DNA of 49,280 nt, from assembly GCA_022360095.1 (NCBI GenBank), contig JAKSDK010001239.1, forward strand, positions 1 to 49,280, given 5' to 3'. Below, one piece after another: positions 43,690 through 49,280 of the stretch; position 1 is the first letter of the stretch, and each line of letters starts with the position of its first letter. Position numbers and translations under genes: made by a program. Source of the stretch: Phycisphaerales bacterium (GTDB lineage Bacteria; Planctomycetota; Phycisphaerae; UBA1845; UTPLA1). The notes beneath the pieces are model-generated. The model was not told the origin of the DNA. It saw only the letters and a list, made by a program, of their open reading frames with translations, and did not search any database.

Positions 43690-46600
43690 TTAATCCCTCA
43701 GCTTGGTAATTGCTTCGTCCATGATTCGTTTCTCCGAAATATCAACGCACCGGTCCTTTGCCAGTTTGTTCATTTTTGAGAGAGCTTGTTTCGATTCGCT
43801 TGCTCTTCCCTGTGCATGATGGATCAAGGACAAGAGTGCCCAATCAGCAGGATTCACATCGTGGCCGAGACTCTTCGATTTTTTGAGTTCGGCCAGAGCT
43901 AACTCATGTTTTCCGATCCGATGTTGGAGGATTGCACTCGCTCGTCTAAACAACTCGTTTTGGGGAGCCATTTCAACGGCGGCTTGTATCCAATTTAATG
44001 CTTGATAGTAACTCTTAACTGGCTTATCGCTGCTTTGAATCGCAGACTCCGCGTACATGTAAAACCACAGTGGATGCGGCAAGAGGTCCTCGAACCGATC
44101 CTCAACAAACGCTCGAACATCCTCCGGCAATCTCTGGTCATAGATCAATTTCGCCTTTGCAGCGGCAATACTTTCGACAGGCTCGTTTGCGAAAACCTGC
44201 CACACTTCGGCTTTAGCCCTCATAGCCAAGCTTCGAACCTTGCCTAGTCTGGCTTTTTCGTCGGCTGACGGTGCGGTTTCCCAAAGCCAAACGACGTTGT
44301 CGTCACCATGAAATCCCCCAGAGGCAGCTGCAAGACGCTTTCCCGAGGAATCAAAGGCTAAATCGGTAACCGGGCCGGAAAGTCCTCGAAGCGTGAACGC
44401 TTCCTTGCCTTCTTTAGTCCAAATCTTGATAGTCCGATCGCTTGAACCTGAAAGCAATCGCGAACCTGTTGGGTGAAACACTACAGTGTTGACTTGGGTT
44501 GAATGCCCACGTAGTTCGCGCTCATGTCGCAGTTCGGGTATTCCTTGCTTCCACATGACCGTCCACATTTGAATAGTCCCATTGCTGCAAGCTGCTGCAA
44601 GTCTCTTCCGGTCAGGTGAGATTGCAATTTCCTCAACGGGTTGGTTGTAGTCAGAATATGAAACGACACAGGTTTCTGTTTCTGTATTCCAGATTTGTAC
44701 CGTGGAAGTGCCACTTTGTGTCGTCGACGGTCCTCGTGCTGCCGTTAACCAGCGTCCCTCGCTATCAAGGAATAATACACAATTATGACCAGGATTGCGA
44801 GTGTCTAGCTCCCCGGTGTTCTGAACCTCAAATCGAAGAGTGTCACAGATGATGTTCCAAACATGGATTCTTCCCGTCGAATCTGCGGCTGCCAATTTTT
44901 CGCCGTCTGGGCTCACAGCGAGCGAAACAAAAACAAGATCTGATGCTTCCGAACGGCTAGGGAATTGCCACAGCAATTTCGTTTCGCCTTTAGCGTTGAG
45001 TTCCCGTAGTGATACTCGTCCATGTCTCACGGGCATTTGAGGATGGCCTGATGTCGTCGCAAATAATGAACGATCCGCAAGTCTAAAGCAAGTAACGTCA
45101 GTAATACCCTCATTATACCTGTAGAATATGCGGTCGGTTCGAACGCAACTTTGGACATCCGAAATCATGACGCTGTCGTCACCACCGCCGCTTGTGGAAA
45201 CGATGTACCGATCATCCGGCGTGAAGGCCGTGGCCACGACGCTTGTTTGATGCTGTTGAAGCTTGGGCAAGTCGGGGCAATCGACTTCCCAAAGCTTGAC
45301 AATGCCTTCGCCGGTACTAGCTGACATGACTCGATGGTCTGGTAGATAAGCTAAATGGCTGACCCAGCTCTTGTGACCGCGCAGGGTGTTCACTAACCGG
45401 AAGCACGGGCGAGCTACACTTATTTGTTTGTGTGACTCTGAAATCGAAGCGGCGGGACGTATGTCCCATACTCGAATCGTACGATCTCCGCCGGCTGACA
45501 CCAGCCTGCTTCCCGTAGAATCGAAAGCGAGATCCATAACTCCTTCCGTATGGTCAGTTAGCACGGCGAGCATAGCCTCCTGCGGTGCAACAGCCTGCCC
45601 ATCCTTGGTGGTTTCAGTCTTTCCAGGATGGCAATTGGATAAGCTCCAGATTCGAACGGTTTTGTCGGTAGATGCAGTTGCAAGCAATTCATCATTAGGA
45701 TCAAACTGGACGGCGTTGACGTGATCCGTGTGTCCCATCAATACTACGGACTCGTCAAATTCGCTGCCGACATTTGCTATGGTTGAGCGGATGTTCCAGA
45801 GCCGGACCGTGCTGTCTAAGGATGCTGAAGCGAGCACACTACCGTCAGATGTGAACGCTAAGTCCAAAACGTTGCGGCTATGTCCGACAAGAGAAGCTCT
45901 GGGTTGGTATTCATCAGGCACTTCAGTGAACTTGGTCCTATGATCAAAAATTAAGTCCCAAAAGTGAATGCTGTTATCATATGCTCCCGCGAGCATCGAA
46001 GAATTAGGGTGAAACGCCATAGCCGTAACATGCAGGCCATTGACCTTCCATTCTGCCGCAGGTCGAAAAGTGAAAGGGGCGGCTCTCTTCCATATCTTGA
46101 TAAAACACTCATGAGAAACATCTATCATGCAAGCAACAGCTAAGAGTGAGCCGTCATTGTTGAAGGCTATGCTCGTCAAACCATCACGACATTCAAGAAT
46201 TTGGCTATGTGTGCTTTCTTGTTCATCGATGTGATAGACGACGACTTGATTAGGTTCGGAATTGAGTTTAATCGCAAGAAATCTCCCCGATTGATCGGCG
46301 GCAAGGCGCAAGATTTTCCCGGGTGTTTCAATCAGGTTGCTGACACTCTGATCTAAGCGGCCACTCACATGATACCATTCCCACGGCAACGATTCCCCTT
46401 GCGCTATCTTTTGCCAATTCTGCCTTGCTGTTTCGAGGAAATGCACGGCTGTTGCGGGGTCATAGTCCTTCAATGCCGCCTCTGAATTTGCCATGTTCGC
46501 GGTGTACGCCATCAATTCGGCCGTAAGTTCGGATTCAGTCGCGGCTTGGGCTTCCCGTTCTGCCCGGATTGCAAAGACCGTGCTGATTGACGTAGCGGCC

Positions 46601-47853
46601 ATAAGCGCCATGAAGACGATACAAGCTGCAAGGGAAGCGGTTCGATGTTTTTTCACGAGCATCCTGAGCTGGTATATGGCCGTTGGTCGCCGAGCGGATA
46701 TGGGTTCTCCGGACAAATAATGTTGGACGTCGTCCGCCAGCGCGCTGGTAGACTGGTATCTCTGCCACCGGTCTTTTTCAAGCGCCTTCAATACTATGAT
46801 CTCCAGGTCACCACGAAGACTCTGGTTGATACAACTCGGCCTGGCGGATGACTCTTCACAAATGATGCGCACCGCGTTAGGAATTGGCGTCCGGCTCACG
46901 TCGTACGGGAGTTGTCCGCAGAGAAGTTCGTACAGCACGAGGCCGAGGGAATATACATCGCTCCGTACATCAAGCTCATGTGAGTCGCCGCTACATTGCT
47001 CGGGACTCATATATTGCAGTGTTCCTACGAGCTGACCCACATCGGTTTGCAATGTCGTGACTGCTATATCAGAATTCGTTGAGCGAGCAACACCTAAATC
47101 GATGATTTTCACTTGTCCCGTGCCGTCTACCAGAATGTTTGTCGGTTTAAGATCCCGGTGAATAACTCCCTTTTGATGACCGTGATAAACCGCGTCACAA
47201 ACTGTAGCGAAGAGTTCAAGCCGTTGACGAATTGTCAAATTAACTTGCTCGGCGTACAGCGTGATCGGTTGAGCGTCTGGGATATATTCCATCGCAAAGA
47301 AAGGTACCCGAGTCTGAGCCCTTTTGCCCAAAAGCCCCTGCTCAGATCTATCTGGATCCATGACTGCATATTTGATGTTCCCATCTGGCTGTCGCCCGAC
47401 GTTGGCCATTCCAGCTTCAAACACGTGGGCAATGTTCGGATGTTGTAGCTTGGCGAGGATCTCTGACTCGTAACGAAACCGGCGTAGGGCGGAACGCCCG
47501 ACAAGACCAGGTTGAAGAATCTTGAGCGCGACTTCGCGCTGGGGTTCCTCCTGCTCAGCGAGATATACTCTCCCCATCCCACCACTCGCAATAACGCTCT
47601 TCACGAGATAATTACCGATCTTCTGTCCGATGAGGGGATCATCCATTCCTTGGTTGAGCGGAGCGGGAAGCAGGTTTGGTTTCATGAAATCCGGTGATGC
47701 TTTTTCGTGGTGTTCGAGCAGGGACTCGACTTCGGTGCGAACTTCAGGCTCTGTCGCGCAGGCCTTGGCAATGAACGCGGTTCGCTCCTCTGACGTTCGT
47801 TCCAACGCCTGCTCGAAGACTTCATCCACTCTTTCGAGCTGCTGTTGGTTCAT
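43690..47853 (-). CDS. Membrane Ser/Thr protein kinase with WD40 propellers, module 3
   Basis: The product is 1387 aa from the ATG at 47853, 17 nt after the sigma factor stop, with AGGA upstream. After a 70-residue helical N-terminus (LERVDEVFEQALERTSEERT) the kinase domain spans about 79-390: GGMGRVYLAE at 91-100, Lys111 in VALKIL, HRDLKPTN from 232, a DLG triad at 252-254 in place of DFG, and MSPEQ at 282-286. The DLG change is tolerated in active kinases. A transmembrane helix lies at about 405-429 (ASLAACIVFMALMAATSIST). About 500-1200 is a run of WD40 blades (AFTSDGSVLASASLDSTVRL, HPTGSRLLSGSSDRTIKIWT) forming one or two propellers. The last 150 residues are TPR-like helices. It resembles module 2 in the kinase but swaps the TPR sensor for WD40 repeats. 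Confidence 0.9.
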   Translation of the reverse strand: MNQQQLERVDEVFEQALERTSEERTAFIAKACATEPEVRTEVESLLEHHEKASPDFMKPNLLPAPLNQGMDDPLIGQKIGNYLVKSVIASGGMGRVYLAEQEEPQREVALKILQPGLVGRSALRRFRYESEILAKLQHPNIAHVFEAGMANVGRQPDGNIKYAVMDPDRSEQGLLGKRAQTRVPFFAMEYIPDAQPITLYAEQVNLTIRQRLELFATVCDAVYHGHQKGVIHRDLKPTNILVDGTGQVKIIDLGVARSTNSDIAVTTLQTDVGQLVGTLQYMSPEQCSGDSHELDVRSDVYSLGLVLYELLCGQLPYDVSRTPIPNAVRIICEESSARPSCINQSLRGDLEIIVLKALEKDRWQRYQSTSALADDVQHYLSGEPISARRPTAIYQLRMLVKKHRTASLAACIVFMALMAATSISTVFAIRAEREAQAATESELTAELMAYTANMANSEAALKDYDPATAVHFLETARQNWQKIAQGESLPWEWYHVSGRLDQSVSNLIETPGKILRLAADQSGRFLAIKLNSEPNQVVVYHIDEQESTHSQILECRDGLTSIAFNNDGSLLAVACMIDVSHECFIKIWKRAAPFTFRPAAEWKVNGLHVTAMAFHPNSSMLAGAYDNSIHFWDLIFDHRTKFTEVPDEYQPRASLVGHSRNVLDLAFTSDGSVLASASLDSTVRLWNIRSTIANVGSEFDESVVLMGHTDHVNAVQFDPNDELLATASTDKTVRIWSLSNCHPGKTETTKDGQAVAPQEAMLAVLTDHTEGVMDLAFDSTGSRLVSAGGDRTIRVWDIRPAASISESHKQISVARPCFRLVNTLRGHKSWVSHLAYLPDHRVMSASTGEGIVKLWEVDCPDLPKLQQHQTSVVATAFTPDDRYIVSTSGGGDDSVMISDVQSCVRTDRIFYRYNEGITDVTCFRLADRSLFATTSGHPQMPVRHGRVSLRELNAKGETKLLWQFPSRSEASDLVFVSLAVSPDGEKLAAADSTGRIHVWNIICDTLRFEVQNTGELDTRNPGHNCVLFLDSEGRWLTAARGPSTTQSGTSTVQIWNTETETCVVSYSDYNQPVEEIAISPDRKRLAAACSNGTIQMWTVMWKQGIPELRHERELRGHSTQVNTVVFHPTGSRLLSGSSDRTIKIWTKEGKEAFTLRGLSGPVTDLAFDSSGKRLAAASGGFHGDDNVVWLWETAPSADEKARLGKVRSLAMRAKAEVWQVFANEPVESIAAAKAKLIYDQRLPEDVRAFVEDRFEDLLPHPLWFYMYAESAIQSSDKPVKSYYQALNWIQAAVEMAPQNELFRRASAILQHRIGKHELALAELKKSKSLGHDVNPADWALLSLIHHAQGRASESKQALSKMNKLAKDRCVDISEKRIMDEAITKLRD

Positions 47854-47870
47854 GGGTCCTGAGGTTATAC

Positions 47871-48494
47871 CTATTCCTTGTCAATGACGTCATTGGCTGC
47901 CAATTCGCGATGCAGCCACGCACGGGCGCTGTCCCAGTCGAACTGTGCTGCGCGACGTGATATTCCCAGCGTCTCAGCTATGTCCTCAAATCGCAGTCCC
48001 GAGAAAAAACGAAGTTCCACGACGCGTGCCTTTCGTGGCTGTTCTTCGGCGAGCTTGGTCAACGCCTCGTGCAGAGCGACGAGCCTTGTAGGATCTTCAT
48101 CAAATGATGGAACAAGGCCATCAAGCGAAACAGGTCGCTGGCCGCCGCCGCGCTTGAGTCTCTTTCTTCTACGTGCGTCATCGATGAGGATCTGGCGCAT
48201 TGCATTAGCGGCTGCGGAGAAAAATTTTCCCCTGGTGGCAAAAACATCACCGTTGTTGGCCGAGAGCTTAATGTACACTTCGTGGATCAGAGCGGTCGTT
48301 TGAAGCGTTAAGCCCGAGCGTTCATCCGCCATCTGCTTCTCGGCCATGCGGTGCAGTTCTTGGTAGATCGCCTCGTAGAGGCGCGCATGAGAACCGGGGT
48401 CATTCCGTGATGCCGCGGCGAGAAGCTTGGTCACGTGATTGGCACCTGTATTTTCCACGACGGTATGCCCAAGAGAGACCGTTTTGAATTCCAC
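47871..48494 (-). CDS. ECF-type RNA polymerase sigma factor, module 3
   Basis: The product is 207 aa from a GTG at 48494; in-frame GTG codons at 48458 and 48431 are alternatives and no site is decisive. It belongs to the same group as the module 2 sigma factor: LTLQTTALIHEVYIKLSANN in region 2, FFSAAANAMRQILIDDARRR, and the region 4 stretch VELRFFSGLRFEDIAETLGI followed by SRRAAQFDWDSARAWL. It directs RNA polymerase to unknown promoters. The kinase gene follows after 17 nt on the same strand, so they form an operon. The start codon being GTG and weak may keep expression low. Confidence 0.88.
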   Translation of the reverse strand: MEFKTVSLGHTVVENTGANHVTKLLAAASRNDPGSHARLYEAIYQELHRMAEKQMADERSGLTLQTTALIHEVYIKLSANNGDVFATRGKFFSAAANAMRQILIDDARRRKRLKRGGGQRPVSLDGLVPSFDEDPTRLVALHEALTKLAEEQPRKARVVELRFFSGLRFEDIAETLGISRRAAQFDWDSARAWLHRELAANDVIDKE

Positions 48495-48836
48495 CTCGAA
48501 CAGAGGAGATTATTGCATGACGGGGTTTTTAGCAAGCTTTGGCAAGAATACACGTGGCGCATCCCTTGTCTTAATAAGCAATTACACGCCCGCAGAAAAG
48601 ATGTGAAAAAAACGGACAAATTTGTTTTGCGCTTAACAAGATTGGCTGTCGCACGTTCTGGTAATGCAGTTCTCTTCGAAAGCGGATATTGAATCGGTCC
48701 TAGTAACCGTGCTGCGAGAGTTACTGTGTTCAGATGCGGCCACTGGGGAGTAGCCATCATGAATTGGAGTTATTGCGAGGCAGGTTAGGCAAATCATGAA
48801 ACTGGCATGTGTCGCAATTTCTAAGGAGGCCCACAA
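48495..48836. other. Divergent gap, 342 bp
   Basis: This lies between the minus-strand sigma-kinase module 3 and a plus-strand exported-protein gene. It includes the AAGGAGG ribosome binding site at 48823-48829 of the latter. The stretch around 48595-48650 is AT-rich and a plausible promoter area, but no clear -35/-10 pair was found. Confidence 0.5.
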
Positions 48837-49280
48837 ATGAATAATACAGCGGCTCCGATGTATGTAGCACTAATTCTCATCAGTGTTTGCATGGCTCATC
48901 CTAAGAACGTCTTTGGCGATACTTACTTTTCTCAATACGGCCAGAGCCAAACGAATAATGTCAACGTGGAACCCGGAAGCCACAGCTTCCAGATCAACGC
49001 AATCGCCCAATTCAAACAAACCGATTGGTACATGAATGGGACCTATATGGAGAGTGATCTCTCTGGGTTTTTCGCGATTGATCCTCAATATACACAATCG
49101 TTTTCATCCGGCACAACACAAATTATAGGATACGTTTTTGCCAACAACGGGGCTTTTGAAGAATCACATACATGGAACGTCGCAGTCGCCGAGCCGGACT
49201 TGGTTGTGGATGACATTTCGGTTTCTCCTGTTCCCTGCGTGGCGGGTGAGAGCTGTACGATCACCGCGAAGCTCTGCAAC
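48837..49280 (+). CDS. Exported CARDB-like protein, partial
   Basis: An open frame of 148 codons starts at an ATG at 48837, preceded by AAGGAGG at 48823-48829 (7 nt spacing), and runs to the window edge. The first about 27 residues form a signal peptide (APMYVALILISVCMA, cleavage near NVFG-DTYF). Residues about 30-118 are a beta-sandwich-type stretch without a name I can give. From about 120 the text PDLVVDDISVSPVPCVAGES then CTITAKLCN matches the start of a CARDB-type cell-adhesion domain, which occurs in tandem in bacterial surface proteins. The rest lies outside the window. It is divergent from sigma-kinase module 3 and could be a target of that module, but this is speculation. Confidence 0.75.
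   Translation, partial: MNNTAAPMYVALILISVCMAHPKNVFGDTYFSQYGQSQTNNVNVEPGSHSFQINAIAQFKQTDWYMNGTYMESDLSGFFAIDPQYTQSFSSGTTQIIGYVFANNGAFEESHTWNVAVAEPDLVVDDISVSPVPCVAGESCTITAKLCN

Overview
The window looks like chromosomal DNA of an uncultured or little-studied planctomycete, probably Phycisphaerae-like. Evidence: five C-terminal dockerin-type calcium-binding tags (one in a decayed gene), a PEP-CTERM protein, an IPTL-CTERM protein, and three modules in which an ECF-type sigma factor is followed directly by a giant membrane-anchored Ser/Thr kinase. This assignment is inference from gene content; no rRNA or complete marker gene is present.

Left half (1-23.2 kb): ordinary accessory-rich host chromosome. 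It holds a truncated secreted protein that probably runs into a haem-c motif just outside the window (1-1310, minus); three exported minus-strand proteins, namely a kelch-like repeat dockerin protein, a PEP-CTERM protein, and an SBBP/thrombospondin-3/YWTD/dockerin mosaic; sigma-kinase module 1 (8.6-12.3 kb); an exported protein with phosphohistidine-like and ATP-grasp (PEP/pyruvate-binding) segments plus a dockerin (12.6-15.9 kb, minus); sigma-kinase module 2 (16.1-19.4 kb); an IPTL-CTERM protein; and a YVTN-propeller protein with two haem-c motifs and a dockerin.

Boundary (23.2-24.5 kb): a gene-poor stretch with the 3' half of a tRNA-Lys(UUU) gene, a frame running through it that resembles a detached integrase tail, and a frameshifted dockerin-gene remnant. 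This looks like the left attachment junction of an integrated island.

Island (24.5-43.2 kb, all plus strand): a DUF4238-like protein and a DUF4268-like protein with a nuclease-like N-terminus, then a tightly packed, partly overlapping BREX phage-defence operon: brxE-like, brxA, brxB, brxC, a 215-aa protein with a possible PD-(D/E)xK nuclease core, pglX, a 393-aa PIN-like protein, pglZ, brxL. The backbone and order are type 1 BREX. The brxE-like gene and the two inserted putative nuclease genes are additions that I do not know from the canonical system and are the most interesting content. PglX is the adenine methylase that marks self; BrxC, PglZ and BrxL are the ATPase, phosphatase-fold and Lon-like AAA+ partners.

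Right end (43.2-49.3 kb): sigma-kinase module 3 on the minus strand, with a kinase ending in WD40 repeats, then the start of an exported CARDB-like protein that runs off the window. No intact tRNA-Lys or integrase was seen on this side, so the right limit of the island is undefined.
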